The notes below the pieces were generated by a model. It worked only from the letters and a program-made list of their open reading frames with translations, had not been told where the DNA came from and searched no databases. From Mycolicibacterium fluoranthenivorans (lineage in GTDB: Bacteria > Actinomycetota > Actinomycetes > Mycobacteriales > Mycobacteriaceae), in contig NZ_JAANOW010000001.1 of assembly GCF_011758805.1 (NCBI RefSeq), positions 2,356,001 through 2,420,000 on the forward strand: 64,000 bases of DNA, read 5' to 3'. Made by a program: the position numbers and the translations under genes. Positions 29,526 through 39,110 of this stretch are shown here, piece by piece (position 1 is the first letter of the stretch; every line of letters begins with the position of its first letter).

Positions 29526-30691
29526 CGTGCCGAACCCACGAACGGGATGGACACGCTCGGCGCCTCCGCGGCGCCCGCGTTGAAGAGGCCGCGCTGCCGC
29601 AACAGCGGCACTACACCCTCGCCGAACCAGAACAGTTCCTCCAGGTGCGGGTAGCCGGAGAAGATGAACTCGTCGATGCCGATCTCGGCGTATTCGGCGA
29701 TCCGGTCGGCCACCTCGGTGTGGCTGCCGACCAGCGCGGTGCCCGCCCCGCCGCGCACCAGGCCCACGCCCGACCACAGGTTCGGCGCGATCTCCAGGCT
29801 GCGGGCATCGCTCCACGTGCCGTCGGCCCGGTTGGCGGCGTGCAGGGCCAGCATCCGGCGCTGGCCTTCGGACTGGCTGCGGGCCAGGCCGGCCTGCGCG
29901 GCGCGCACGGTGTCCTCGTCGAGGGCGGCGACCAGCTTGTCGGCCTGTGCCCAGGCCTCGTCGGAGGTGTCGCGCGAGATGGTGTGCAGCCGGATCCCGA
30001 AGCGCAGCGTGCGGCCCTGCGCGGCGGCCTCCGCACGGATCCAGGCGATCTTCTCGGCGACCGCGGCCGGCGGTTCGCCCCAGGTGAGGTACACATCGGA
30101 ATGCCGGGCGGCCACCGGGCCGGCCGCCCTCGAGCTGCCCCCGAAGTACAACGGCGGCACCGGGTTCGGCGGTACCGCCAGCACGGCCTCTTCGATATCG
30201 AGGTATTCACCCTTGTGCGTGACGGTCTCGCCGGCCCACAACCGGCGCACGACGTCGAGGAACTCATCGCAGCGCCGGTAGCGGGCGTCCTTGTCGAGGT
30301 GATCGCCGAAGGCGCGCTGCTCGTGCGCCTCGCCCCCGACGACAACGTTGAGCAGGATGCGGCCCGGCGCGTGCCGGGCGAACGTGGCGGCCATCTGAGC
30401 AGACAGCGTGGGGCTGACCAGACCGGGACGGAACGCCACCAGGAATGACAGCGATGTGGTCTCGCGCGCCAGCAGCGCGGCGGTGATGAACGCGTCCTCG
30501 CACCACGCACCGGTGGGGATGAGGGCTCCGGTGAAACCGAAACGCTCGGCGCTGCGCACGATCGAGGCGAGGTAGTCGATGGTGGCCTCGCGGTCGCCTC
30601 CGGCGGCGCCGGCGGGCGTGCCGTGGCCGCCGCCGACGATCAGGCGGCTGTCGCCGTAGGTGGGCAGGAACCAGTGCAGCTTCACAGTCAC
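29522..30691 (-). CDS. ssuD: FMNH2-dependent alkanesulfonate monooxygenase-like (SsuD family)
   Basis: The 389-aa luciferase-like monooxygenase begins MTVKLHWFLPTYGDSR, typical of SsuD, with LSFLVAFRPGLVSPTLSAQM, GRILLNVVVGGEAHEQRAFG and YFGGSSRAAGPVAARHSDVY. SsuD desulfonates alkanesulfonates to sulfite using reduced FMN from a partner reductase, a sulfur-starvation function. The start is GTG 30691; the frame continues upstream only as antisense of DUF177. No flavin reductase or sulfonate transporter lies in the immediate neighbourhood. It leads a two-gene operon with the SfnB-like enzyme. Confidence 0.82.
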   Translation of the reverse strand: MTVKLHWFLPTYGDSRLIVGGGHGTPAGAAGGDREATIDYLASIVRSAERFGFTGALIPTGAWCEDAFITAALLARETTSLSFLVAFRPGLVSPTLSAQMAATFARHAPGRILLNVVVGGEAHEQRAFGDHLDKDARYRRCDEFLDVVRRLWAGETVTHKGEYLDIEEAVLAVPPNPVPPLYFGGSSRAAGPVAARHSDVYLTWGEPPAAVAEKIAWIRAEAAAQGRTLRFGIRLHTISRDTSDEAWAQADKLVAALDEDTVRAAQAGLARSQSEGQRRMLALHAANRADGTWSDARSLEIAPNLWSGVGLVRGGAGTALVGSHTEVADRIAEYAEIGIDEFIFSGYPHLEELFWFGEGVVPLLRQRGLFNAGAAEAPSVSIPFVGSAR

Positions 30692-30853
30692 GGGTCGAGT
30701 ATCGGCGGCCGCGGCGCGGGAAAACGCCACCACCTGTGCGCGATGCGCGACGCCACCGATCTCACCGGCCACAGCGGCGCGGGCGAATAAAAATCTCGAT
30801 GATCGAGGATCGACCCGATGGGCGCCCATCCACACCAAAGTAGGATCAGCGGC
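30692..30853. promoter_or_regulatory. divergent ssuD-like/DUF177 control region with 13-bp palindrome
   Basis: This 162-bp gap separates divergent starts. An A/T-rich patch (about 30786-30794) is followed by a perfect palindrome CTCGAT-G-ATCGAG (30795-30807), and a further GATCGA lies just after. It could be the operator of a sulfur-responsive regulator acting on the monooxygenase pair. There is no regulator gene nearby; the role is inference. Confidence 0.35.
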
Positions 30854-31411
30854 ATGGCCGCCTCGAATCCGCTCGTCATCGACATCTCGCGGTTGGGGCG
30901 CCGTCCCGGCTCGATGATCACGGTGGCCGAGACGGTGCCCTCGCCGTCCCGGATCGGTTTGGACCTCATCCGCATCGAGGCGGGCGCACCGATCGAACTG
31001 GATCTCACGCTGCAATCGGTGTCCGAGGGCGTGCTCGTGACCGGCACGGTGTCGGCGCCCACCACCGGTGAGTGCGTGCGCTGCCTGGAACCGGTGACCG
31101 GTCATGTCGCCATCGACCTCACCGAACTGTTCGCCTATCCCGGCAGCACCACCGAGAAGACGACCGAGGAAGACGAGGTCGGTCACGTCGTCGACGACCG
31201 GGTGGACCTGGAGCAGCCCATCGTGGACGCGGTCGGGTTGGCGCTGCCGTTCTCCCCGATGTGCCAGGACGACTGCGCCGGGTTGTGCCCGGACTGCGGT
31301 GTCGCGCTGGCCTCGGCCGAGCCCGGCCACCAGCACGACAAGATCGATCCGCGCTGGGCCAAGCTGGCCGCGCTCAAAGACGATATCTCCGGTCCCGGAG
31401 CGGATGCGTGA
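30854..31411 (+). CDS. YceD/DUF177 family protein
   Basis: The 185-aa protein (MAASNPLVIDISRLGRRPG) carries zinc-type cysteine pairs: ECVRCLEPV and the cluster MCQDDCAGLCPDCG. DUF177/YceD proteins act in 23S rRNA and ribosome biogenesis in other bacteria and usually precede rpmF; here it precedes rnc, overlapping it by GTGA. ATG 30854 is chosen by conservation; an in-frame ATG at 30818 would add MGAHPHQSRISG. Confidence 0.82.
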   Translation: MAASNPLVIDISRLGRRPGSMITVAETVPSPSRIGLDLIRIEAGAPIELDLTLQSVSEGVLVTGTVSAPTTGECVRCLEPVTGHVAIDLTELFAYPGSTTEKTTEEDEVGHVVDDRVDLEQPIVDAVGLALPFSPMCQDDCAGLCPDCGVALASAEPGHQHDKIDPRWAKLAALKDDISGPGADA

Positions 31412-32100
31412 CCGTCGACCGCGCCCCTCTGCTCCGCTCGCTCGGCGTTTCCCTTTCCGACGATCTGCTCACCATCGCCCTGACCCACCGCAGTTACTCC
31501 TACGAGAACGGCGGTCTGCCCACCAACGAGCGCCTGGAGTTCCTCGGCGATGCGGTGCTCGGGCTGACCATCACCGAGGAGCTCTACCACCGGCACCCCG
31601 ACCGGGCCGAGGGCGACCTGGCCAAGCTGCGCGCCAGCATCGTCAACACCCAGGCGCTGGCCGATGTCGGGCGGGGACTGGGCGAGCAAGGGCTGGGGGC
31701 CTACCTGTTGCTGGGCAAGGGCGAGGAGAGTTCGGGCGGCGCGGACAAGTCCAGCATCCTGGCCGACGGGGTCGAATCCCTTTTGGGCGCAATCTATATC
31801 GAGCACGGCAACGTGACGGCCCGGGAAGCCATCCTGCGGTTGTTCAGCGAGTTGCTCGACACCGCTCCGACGCTCGGGGCCGGCCTGGACTGGAAGAGCA
31901 GCCTTCAGGAACTGACGGTCGCCCGGGGTATGGGTGCGCCGTCGTATGCCGTCACCTCTGAGGGCCCCGACCACGACAAGGAGTTCACCGCAGTCGTCGT
32001 GGTCGCCGCCGTCGAGCACGGCAAGGGCGTGGGCCGCACCAAGAAAGAGGCCGAACTCAAGGCCGCCGCGGCCGCGTGGAATGCACTCAAGGATGCCTGA
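31408..32100 (+). CDS. rnc: ribonuclease III
   Basis: RNase III cuts double-stranded RNA, including rRNA precursors. The 230-aa protein has the signature [14 protein letters not shown], the second catalytic segment [17 protein letters not shown], and a C-terminal dsRNA-binding domain ([39 protein letters not shown]). It starts at GTG 31408 within the DUF177 stop. mutM starts 8 nt before its stop, so DUF177-rnc-mutM are tightly coupled. Confidence 0.96.
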   Translation: MTVDRAPLLRSLGVSLSDDLLTIALTHRSYSYENGGLPTNERLEFLGDAVLGLTITEELYHRHPDRAEGDLAKLRASIVNTQALADVGRGLGEQGLGAYLLLGKGEESSGGADKSSILADGVESLLGAIYIEHGNVTAREAILRLFSELLDTAPTLGAGLDWKSSLQELTVARGMGAPSYAVTSEGPDHDKEFTAVVVVAAVEHGKGVGRTKKEAELKAAAAAWNALKDA

Positions 32101-32974
32101 GCTTCCCGAAGTCGAGGTGGTGCGGCGCGGGCTCGACGCCCATATCGTCGGCCGCCGGATCGCCGAGGTTCAGGTATTGCATCCGCGGGCGGCGCGCCGC
32201 CACGAAGGTGGCCCCGCCGACCTGGCGGCCCGGCTGCGGGGTACCACGATCGCGGGCACCGGCCGGCGCGGCAAGTACCTGTGGCTGACCCTCGACAGCG
32301 GTGATGCGTTGGTGGTCCATCTGGGGATGAGTGGGCAGATGCTGTTGAGCTCCGGAACTGGCACTGTTCCCAACCCGTCACATATTCGCATCGCGTCTGT
32401 CCTCGACGATGGCACCGCATTGAGCTTCGTCGACCAGCGCACGTTCGGTGGCTGGATGGTGACGGAATTGGTGAGCCCCGATGGCGGGGCCGATGGGGTG
32501 CCGCTACCCGTCGCGCATATCGCCCGCGACCCGCTGGATCCCGCCTTCGACCGTGACGGTGTGGTGACGGTGTTGCGGCGCAAGCATTCCGAGATCAAAC
32601 GGCAGCTGCTGGATCAGACCGTGGTGTCCGGCATCGGCAACATCTACGCCGACGAGGCGTTGTGGCGCGCCCGGATCTATGGCGGCCGGCTGGCATCGGG
32701 GCTGCCGCGCAAGCAGTTGGCCGAGGTGCTTGACGCCGCCGCCGAGGTGATGACCGCCGCATTGGCTCAGGGCGGCACCTCATTCGACTCGCTGTACGTG
32801 AACGTCAACGGTGAGTCGGGGTATTTCGACCGATCCCTGGATGCCTACGGGCGGGTGGACCTCCCGTGCCGGCGCTGCGGCGCGGTGATGCGGCGGGAGA
32901 AGTTCATGAACCGGTCGTCGTTCTACTGCCCCAAATGCCAACCGCCGCCCCGGGTGCGGCGGTCGGCACTGTAA
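32093..32974 (+). CDS. mutM: formamidopyrimidine-DNA glycosylase
   Basis: MutM (Fpg) excises 8-oxoguanine. The 293-aa product begins [14 protein letters not shown], with the catalytic Pro2 and Glu3 exposed after methionine removal, and it has [24 protein letters not shown] and a C-terminal zinc finger whose pairs are CRRC and CPKC. The start at ATG 32093 is fixed by the required MPELPE N-terminus. With mutT1 in the same window it supplies part of the oxidised-guanine defence. Confidence 0.97.
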   Translation: MPELPEVEVVRRGLDAHIVGRRIAEVQVLHPRAARRHEGGPADLAARLRGTTIAGTGRRGKYLWLTLDSGDALVVHLGMSGQMLLSSGTGTVPNPSHIRIASVLDDGTALSFVDQRTFGGWMVTELVSPDGGADGVPLPVAHIARDPLDPAFDRDGVVTVLRRKHSEIKRQLLDQTVVSGIGNIYADEALWRARIYGGRLASGLPRKQLAEVLDAAAEVMTAALAQGGTSFDSLYVNVNGESGYFDRSLDAYGRVDLPCRRCGAVMRREKFMNRSSFYCPKCQPPPRVRRSAL

Positions 32975-32977
32975 GAC

Positions 32978-33640
32978 CTACTGCTTGCGATTGAACTCCG
33001 TGGCCGCGGACATGCAGACTTTCCACTGGCCGGATTCCTTGCGGAAATAGGCGGTGTCGAACGGGCCGCCCGTGTTCATCCGGGCCGACGCCACATCACC
33101 TTTCACCTTGATATCGGTGGCGGTCACGTCGGCCTTCGGGGCGGTGCTGGGCGCCTCGATGCCCTGCAGGATCTCGCCGAGCTGGCTGAGCGCGCCGAAC
33201 ATCCCGGCCTCGGCCTTGCAGAAATACTGCGCGATATCGGAGAACTTGCCCGTGCTGCCCGCGGCGTTGAAATCCTGGACCAGTTGCTGGATTTCGGATT
33301 CGTCCTTGGACGCCTGCGTGACGCCGCCTGAGCGGAAGACCACGATGCCGCCGATGACGAGCGCGATGACCACGACGACGGCGGCGATGGCACCGCCGAT
33401 CAGCCAGCCGCGTCTGCGCTTGGGCGGCGGCGGTGCCGGATAGGGGTACGGATACGGGTAGCCGGCCTGAGGCGGGACGCCGTATCCGGCTTGCGGCGGA
33501 TAGCCATACGGCGGGGGCGCGTCGTACGCCGGGTAGGGCACGGCGGGGGCCTCCTGGGGATTCCAGCCCTGCGGATCCCAGCCCTGGGGGCCGGGCCCCT
33601 GCGGCCCCGGCTGTGGGGGCGGGTAGTACGTCACGGTCAT
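32978..33640 (-). CDS. Pro/Tyr/Gly-rich single-pass membrane protein with extracellular NTF2-like domain
   Basis: The 220-aa product has a Pro/Gln/Gly/Tyr-rich cytoplasmic N-terminus (about residues 1-75), a KRRR stop-transfer charge cluster, one membrane helix (about 79-104, ending VIGGIVVFR) and an extracytoplasmic C-terminal domain of about 115 residues with two cysteines (YFCKAEAG; WKVCMSAA). The C-terminal part looks like the DUF4878/lumazine-binding NTF2-like fold common in mycobacterial exported proteins. Function is unknown. It starts at ATG 33640 after GGAG and is divergent from the OsmC gene. Confidence 0.78.
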   Translation of the reverse strand: MTVTYYPPPQPGPQGPGPQGWDPQGWNPQEAPAVPYPAYDAPPPYGYPPQAGYGVPPQAGYPYPYPYPAPPPPKRRRGWLIGGAIAAVVVVIALVIGGIVVFRSGGVTQASKDESEIQQLVQDFNAAGSTGKFSDIAQYFCKAEAGMFGALSQLGEILQGIEAPSTAPKADVTATDIKVKGDVASARMNTGGPFDTAYFRKESGQWKVCMSAATEFNRKQ

Positions 33641-33723
33641 TGCTCCTGGAGGTGTTGCACTTCACCCTAACGCGGGGTGGGGTCCGCAGCGGGGAACCGC
33701 ACGTAGCGGGTAGGAATGACGTC

Positions 33724-34173
33724 ATGACAGAACTGTGGGTGGAGCGCACCGGGGTGCGCCGCTACACCGGCCGCAGCTCCCGCGGCGCGGAGGTACTCGT
33801 CGGGTCCGAGGACGTCGAGGGTGTGTTCACCCCCGGCGAGCTGCTGAAGATCGCGCTCGCCGCATGTAGCGGCATGAGCAGTGATCAGCCACTGCGGCGC
33901 CGGCTCGGCGACGACTACGCCGCCACGCTGCGGGTATCGGGGGCCGCGGACCGTGAGCAGGAGCGTTACCCGCTGCTCGAGGAGACGCTCGAGGTCGACC
34001 TGTCCGGGTTGTCCGAGGACGAGGTCAAACGCCTGCTCTTGGTGGTGGAACGCGCCATCGACCAGGTGTGCACCGTCGGGCGCACCCTCAAGTCGGGCAC
34101 CGAGGTGAAGTTCGAGGTCGGCGATGAGCCGCTTGCGCGAAGAGCATCGGGGTCCGGTGGACACCGGCCCTGA
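33724..34173 (+). CDS. OsmC/Ohr family protein
   Basis: The 149-aa protein shows the OsmC pattern: VERTGVRRYTGRSSRGAEVL, FTPGELLKIALAACSGMSSD with the resolving-site cysteine, and CTVGRTLKSGTEVKFEV with the second cysteine. OsmC proteins reduce organic hydroperoxides through this Cys pair. It starts at ATG 33724. The acylphosphatase gene overlaps its 3' end. Confidence 0.88.
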   Translation: MTELWVERTGVRRYTGRSSRGAEVLVGSEDVEGVFTPGELLKIALAACSGMSSDQPLRRRLGDDYAATLRVSGAADREQERYPLLEETLEVDLSGLSEDEVKRLLLVVERAIDQVCTVGRTLKSGTEVKFEVGDEPLARRASGSGGHRP

Positions 34174-34441
34174 CGTCCGGCTGAATGCCTGGGTGCACGG
34201 TCACGTGCAGGGCGTCGGCTTCCGGTGGTGGACCCGGTCCCGGGCCCTGGAACTGGGCCTGACCGGTTTCGCGTCCAACCGCCCCGACGGCAGGGTGCAC
34301 GTGGTGGTGCAGGGGCCACGCCCGGCGTGTGAACGGTTGCTGGAGTTGCTGCGCGGCGGCGGCACGCCGGGGACGGTGGACACCGTGGTCGCGGACTGGG
34401 CCGACGCGGGCGAACAGATCCCGGGCTTCACCGAGCGTTAA
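34124..34441 (+). CDS. acyP: acylphosphatase
   Basis: AcyP hydrolyses carboxyl-phosphate bonds. The core is diagnostic: [20 protein letters not shown] with the phosphate loop and catalytic Arg, and [19 protein letters not shown] with the catalytic Asn. The frame opens at ATG 34124 (105 aa; GAGG about 8 nt upstream), which overlaps osmC by 50 nt. The GTG at 34157 gives 94 aa, closer to the family's about 90 residues, and is an equally good candidate. The smc start follows 26 nt later, and acyP-smc adjacency is conserved in mycobacteria. Confidence 0.88.
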   Translation: MSRLREEHRGPVDTGPDVRLNAWVHGHVQGVGFRWWTRSRALELGLTGFASNRPDGRVHVVVQGPRPACERLLELLRGGGTPGTVDTVVADWADAGEQIPGFTER

Positions 34442-34453
34442 TCCCCTCGACGG

Positions 34454-34459
34454 TAGGGT
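34454..34459 (+). promoter_or_regulatory. smc -10 box, near-leaderless
   Basis: TAGGGT ends 8 nt before the ATG of smc at 34468. There is no ribosome-binding site between. The transcript leader would be zero to two nucleotides. Confidence 0.5.
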
Positions 34460-34467
34460 TATCCGTC

Positions 34468-37400
34468 ATGCATTTGAAGAGTCTCACGCTGAAGGGCTTC
34501 AAGTCCTTCGCCGCGGCGACGACTCTGCGCTTCGAGCCGGGGATCACCTGCGTCGTCGGGCCCAACGGGTCGGGTAAATCCAACGTCGTCGACGCCCTGA
34601 CCTGGGTGATGGGCGAACAGGGCGCCAAGACGCTGCGCGGCGGCAAGATGGAGGACGTCATCTTCGCCGGCACGTCCTCGCGGGCGCCGCTGGGCCGCGC
34701 CGAGGTCACGCTGACCATCGACAACTCCGACAACGCCCTGCCCATCGAGTACTCCGAGGTGTCGATCACCCGCCGGATGTTCCGCGACGGCGCGGGTGAG
34801 TACGAGATCAACGGCAGTAGTTGCCGGCTGATGGATGTGCAGGAACTGCTCAGCGACTCCGGTATCGGCCGTGAGATGCATGTCATCGTGGGGCAGGGCA
34901 AGCTCTCCGAGATCCTGGAATCGCGTCCCGAAGACCGTCGCGCCTTCATCGAAGAGGCCGCCGGGGTGCTCAAACACCGCAAGCGCAAAGAGAAGGCGGT
35001 CCGCAAGCTCGACTCGATGCAGGCCAATCTGGCCCGGCTCACCGACCTCACCACCGAACTGCGCCGCCAGCTCAAGCCGCTGGGCCGCCAAGCCGAGATG
35101 GCGCGCCGCGCCCAGACCATCCAGGCCGATCTGCGAGACGCCCGGCTGCGGCTGGCCGCCGACGATCTGCTCACCCGACAGACCGAGTTCAACGACACCA
35201 ACCAGGCCGAGACCACGCTGCGCCGCGAGCACGACGCGGTCAACACCCGGCTGGAGGCGGCCACCCTCGAGCTGACCGCCCATGAGTCGGCCGTGGCCGA
35301 ATTGTCCGAGCGGGCCGACGCGGCCCAACAGACCTGGTTTCGGCTGTCCGCACTGGCCGAACGGGTGAGCGCCACGGTGCGTATCGCCTCCGAACGCACC
35401 CAGTTGCTCGACTCCGCGCCGGAGGTGACTCCCGGCCGGGACCCGGAGGCCCTGGAGGCCGAGGCCGATCTGGTCGCCGAGGAGGAACGCCAGCTGCTGG
35501 AGGAGCTCGAGGAATCGCGGTACGCACTTGAGGCGGCCCGCGCCGAGCTGGCCGAGCGCGAACGGGTGGCCGCCGAGGCCGAACGGGCGCAGCGCGCCGC
35601 GGCCCGCGCCGAGGCCGACCGCCGGGAAGGGCTGGCTCGGCTGTCCGGGCAGGTCGAGACGATGCGGGCCCGCGTCGAATCGACCGATGACGGTATCGCC
35701 CGGCTGACCGCGCGCCTCGAGGAGGCGGCCGCCCGGGTCGAGCATGCCCAGGCCGAGTTCGAGTTGGTCCAGGCCAAGGTGGGTGAACTCGACGAGGGCG
35801 AGGTCGGCCTGGACGACCAGCACGACCGGTCGGTGACGGCGCTGCGGCTGGCCGATGAGCGGGTCGCGGAGCTGCAGGCGGCCGAGCGGGGCGCCGAACG
35901 TCAGATGGTGTCGCTGCAGGCCCGCATCGACGCGCTGTCGGTCGGCCTGGCCCGTAAGGACGGCGCGGCATGGCTCGCTGAAAATCACAGTGATGGTGGT
36001 CTTTTCGGCACCGTGGCCAAGTTGATCCGGGTACGGCCCGGGTTCGAGGTGCCGATCGCGACGGTGCTCGGCTCCGCCGCCGACGCGCTGGCGGCGGAGA
36101 ACCACGGTGCCGCGCGCGCGGCGGTCGCCGCGCTCAAGGAGGCCGACGGCGGCCGGGCCGCGATCGTGCTGGGGGACTGGCCGGTTCGGCCGCGGACCGA
36201 CACCGGCGCGTTGAACCACGGCGCGCAGTGGGCCATCGACCTGGTGGAGGTCCCGGACCGGCTGCGCGGTGCGATCACTGCGATGCTCGCCGACGTGGCG
36301 GTACTGGACGACCTTTCGGCCGCCCTGGATCTCGTTGCCGCGCAACCGCATCTGCGGGCCGTCACCCTCGATGGCGACCTGGTCGGGGCGGGCTGGGTCA
36401 GCGGCGGTTCCGACCGCAAGGTGTCCACGCTGGAGATCGCCTCGGAGATCGACAAGGCCCGCGCCGAACTGACCACCGTGGAGCGGCAGAGCGGCGAACT
36501 GACGGCGACGCTGGCCGGGGCGAAGCAGGAACAGCAGGCCCGCCAGGACGCCGCCGAGCAGGCGCTGGCCGCACTGAACGAATCCGATGCCGCCATCTCG
36601 GCGATCTACGAACAGCTCGGCCGGCTGGGCCAGGAGTCCCGCAACGCCGACGCCGAGTGGCAGCGCCTGATCAAACAGCGCGACGAGTTGGAAGCCACCC
36701 GGGACGCGACGGTGGAGGAACTTACCGAGCTCGAAACCCGGCTGCACAACGCCCAACAGGAACCGATGTTCGAGGTCGAGCAGGTGGACCAGCAGGAGCA
36801 CACCGTGGCCGCCGATGCCGCGCGCTCCACCGAGGTCGAGGCCCGGCTGGCGGTGCGCACGGCCGAGGAAAGGGCGAATGCCGTTCGTGGCCGGGCGGAT
36901 TCACTGCGCCGGTCGGCGGCTGCCGAGCGGGAGTCACGGGCGCGCGCGCTGCGGGCCAGGGAGGCACGCGAGTACGCGGCGACCGTGGCAGCCGCGGTGG
37001 CCGAGTCGGGCCGCCTCGTCGCCGCCCGGCTGGCGGCCACGGTGACCGCGGCATCCCGGGTCCGTGACGAGCTGGCCACCGAGCGTCAGATGCGCGCCGA
37101 AGCGCTGAGCCGGGCCCGCACCGAGGTCACCGAGCTCGGTGCCAGGATTACCGCGCTCACCGATTCGCTGCACCGCGACGAGGTCGCCAAAGCGCAAGCG
37201 GCCCTTCGGATCGAGCAGCTGGAGCAGCAGGCGCTGGAGCAGTTCGGGCTGGCGGCCGCCGACCTGATCGCCGAGTACGGACCGCAGGTGCCGTTGCCGC
37301 CGAGCGAACTGGAGATGGCCGAATACGAGCAGGCCAAGGAACGCGGCGAGCAGGTCACCGCGCCGGCGCCGATGCCGTTCGACCGGCCCACCCAGGAACG

Positions 37401-38052
37401 CCGGGCGAAGAAAGCCGAGCGTGAGCTGTCCGAGCTGGGCCGGGTCAACCCGCTGGCGTTGGAGGAGTTCGCCGCGCTGGAGGAGCGCTACAACTTCCTG
37501 TCCACGCAGTTGGAGGACGTCAAGGCGGCCCGTAAGGACCTGCTGGATGTGATCGAGGACGTCGACGCGCGGATCCTGACGGTGTTCGCCGAGGCCTACG
37601 CGGATGTGGAACGCGAGTTCACCCAGGTGTTCGCCTCGCTGTTCCCCGGCGGGGAGGGCCGCCTGCTGCTGACCAATCCGGAGGACATGCTCACCACCGG
37701 TATCGAGGTCGAGGCGCGTCCGCCGGGCAAGAAGGTCAAGCGACTGTCGCTGCTGTCCGGTGGTGAGAAGTCGCTGACGGCGGTGGCCATGCTGGTGGCC
37801 ATCTTCCGGGCCAGGCCGTCACCGTTCTACATCATGGACGAGGTCGAGGCGGCGCTGGACGATGTGAACCTCCGCCGGCTGCTGGGTCTGTTCGAGCAGC
37901 TGCGGGAGAAGTCCCAGCTGATCGTCATCACCCACCAGAAGCCGACGATGGAGATCGCCGACGCACTCTACGGCGTGACGATGCAGGGCGACGGCATCAC
38001 CCAGGTGATCTCACAGCGGATGCGCGGCCAGGAACTGGTCACCACGCCGTAG
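34468..38052 (+). CDS. smc: chromosome segregation ATPase SMC
   Basis: SMC forms a ring ATPase that compacts and segregates the chromosome with ScpA/ScpB. The 1194-aa protein has Walker [17 protein letters not shown] (about residue 31), the N-terminal [20 protein letters not shown], two long coiled coils, a hinge (about 510-660; [20 protein letters not shown]), and the C-terminal ABC signature [17 protein letters not shown] (about 1096) with Walker [15 protein letters not shown]. Its 3' end overlaps convergent fni by 14 nt. Confidence 0.97.
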   Translation: MHLKSLTLKGFKSFAAATTLRFEPGITCVVGPNGSGKSNVVDALTWVMGEQGAKTLRGGKMEDVIFAGTSSRAPLGRAEVTLTIDNSDNALPIEYSEVSITRRMFRDGAGEYEINGSSCRLMDVQELLSDSGIGREMHVIVGQGKLSEILESRPEDRRAFIEEAAGVLKHRKRKEKAVRKLDSMQANLARLTDLTTELRRQLKPLGRQAEMARRAQTIQADLRDARLRLAADDLLTRQTEFNDTNQAETTLRREHDAVNTRLEAATLELTAHESAVAELSERADAAQQTWFRLSALAERVSATVRIASERTQLLDSAPEVTPGRDPEALEAEADLVAEEERQLLEELEESRYALEAARAELAERERVAAEAERAQRAAARAEADRREGLARLSGQVETMRARVESTDDGIARLTARLEEAAARVEHAQAEFELVQAKVGELDEGEVGLDDQHDRSVTALRLADERVAELQAAERGAERQMVSLQARIDALSVGLARKDGAAWLAENHSDGGLFGTVAKLIRVRPGFEVPIATVLGSAADALAAENHGAARAAVAALKEADGGRAAIVLGDWPVRPRTDTGALNHGAQWAIDLVEVPDRLRGAITAMLADVAVLDDLSAALDLVAAQPHLRAVTLDGDLVGAGWVSGGSDRKVSTLEIASEIDKARAELTTVERQSGELTATLAGAKQEQQARQDAAEQALAALNESDAAISAIYEQLGRLGQESRNADAEWQRLIKQRDELEATRDATVEELTELETRLHNAQQEPMFEVEQVDQQEHTVAADAARSTEVEARLAVRTAEERANAVRGRADSLRRSAAAERESRARALRAREAREYAATVAAAVAESGRLVAARLAATVTAASRVRDELATERQMRAEALSRARTEVTELGARITALTDSLHRDEVAKAQAALRIEQLEQQALEQFGLAAADLIAEYGPQVPLPPSELEMAEYEQAKERGEQVTAPAPMPFDRPTQERRAKKAERELSELGRVNPLALEEFAALEERYNFLSTQLEDVKAARKDLLDVIEDVDARILTVFAEAYADVEREFTQVFASLFPGGEGRLLLTNPEDMLTTGIEVEARPPGKKVKRLSLLSGGEKSLTAVAMLVAIFRARPSPFYIMDEVEAALDDVNLRRLLGLFEQLREKSQLIVITHQKPTMEIADALYGVTMQGDGITQVISQRMRGQELVTTP

Positions 38053-39085
38053 CGCTCACGCCGGTATCGCGCAGTGCCGAAAGATCGGCCGCGCCGCAGC
38101 CGTGCAGGCAGATGCGCAGCTCCGCGATGAAGCGCTGCAGCCAATCCTGCACGGCCGCAGCGGATTCGATCGCCGGCACCAGGAGCGGCCGGGCGATGGC
38201 CACCACGTCGGCACCCAGCGCGATGGCCTTGGCGGCGTCCATGCCGGTGCGGATGCCGCCGGAGGCGACCAGAGGCATTCCCGGCAGCGTGCGGCGCACC
38301 TCCACGAGAGCCTGGGCGGTGGGGATACCCCATTCGGCCAGTTCCGGATCGTTGATCCGGCCGTAGCGGACGAACTGTTCCACCCGGGCCCATGAGGTGC
38401 CGCCGGCGCCGGCCACGTCGACGGCGGCGATCGGGACACCTTCCAGTTGTGCCGCCGCGGCGGCGCCGATCCCGTGGCCGACCTCCTTGAGCAGTACCGG
38501 ATACCCGATGGACGTGGTGAGTTCGCGTAACCGGTCCACCGACCCGGTGAAATCGGTGTCCCCGTTGCGCTGGACCGCTTCTTGCAGTGGGTTGGTATGC
38601 ACGGCAAGGGCATTCGCACCGACCTGGCCCAGGGCGGCGGTCAGCTCGGGTAGCACCGCAGGAGTCAGCTGGGCCAGCCCGATATTGCCGACCAGCAGCA
38701 CGTCGGGGGCCACGTCGCGGACCCGGAACGTCGGCGCCAGGTCGTCGCCGAGCATGATCCGCTGCGAACCGAGCATCATGCCGATTCCCAGCGCCTGGGC
38801 GGCCGCGGCCAGGTGGCGGTTGATGGTCCCGGACAGCTCGGCGCCGCCCGTCATCGAACCGATCAAGACCGGTGCCCGCAGTCCGACGCCGAGGAAATCA
38901 GTGCTCAGGTCGATCTCGGCGAGGCTGGTCTGGGTGAGCGCGTTGTAGGGCAGACGGTAGCGCTCCAGGCCCGTTCGCACCGTCTGGTACTCGACGGGTT
39001 CGGACAGACACACGTCGATATGGCGGCGTTTGCGTATCTGAATGCCGTCACCTGGGCCGGACGACAAGCCGGGGCCGATCGTCAT
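38039..39085 (-). CDS. fni: isopentenyl-diphosphate delta-isomerase, type 2 (FMN)
   Basis: The 348-aa protein is the FMN/NADPH-dependent type 2 IPP isomerase: [18 protein letters not shown] at the N-terminus, [37 protein letters not shown] and the FMN-binding [20 protein letters not shown]. It interconverts IPP and DMAPP for isoprenoids. M. tuberculosis uses a type 1 Idi as I recall, so this is an accessory choice. I start it at ATG 39085 ([12 protein letters not shown]); the frame extends to 39145 but would then overlap the ftsY start. Convergent overlap with smc is 14 nt. Confidence 0.92.
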   Translation of the reverse strand: MTIGPGLSSGPGDGIQIRKRRHIDVCLSEPVEYQTVRTGLERYRLPYNALTQTSLAEIDLSTDFLGVGLRAPVLIGSMTGGAELSGTINRHLAAAAQALGIGMMLGSQRIMLGDDLAPTFRVRDVAPDVLLVGNIGLAQLTPAVLPELTAALGQVGANALAVHTNPLQEAVQRNGDTDFTGSVDRLRELTTSIGYPVLLKEVGHGIGAAAAAQLEGVPIAAVDVAGAGGTSWARVEQFVRYGRINDPELAEWGIPTAQALVEVRRTLPGMPLVASGGIRTGMDAAKAIALGADVVAIARPLLVPAIESAAAVQDWLQRFIAELRICLHGCGAADLSALRDTGVSATAW

Positions 39086-39098
39086 GAGGCCGCCCTGA

Positions 39099-39104
39099 GA
39101 CAAT
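39099..39104 (+). promoter_or_regulatory. possible ftsY -10 box, leaderless
   Basis: GACAAT (a tolerable -10) ends 6 nt before the GTG of ftsY at 39111. Only 25 bp separate ftsY from the divergent fni start, so both promoters overlap here. Confidence 0.4.
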
Positions 39105-39110
39105 GGCGGC

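Noticed and set aside
34459..36801. 780-codon minus-strand open frame antisense to smc
   Set aside because: SMC is unequivocal on the plus strand; the reverse frame is biased Gly/Leu/Gln with no domain.
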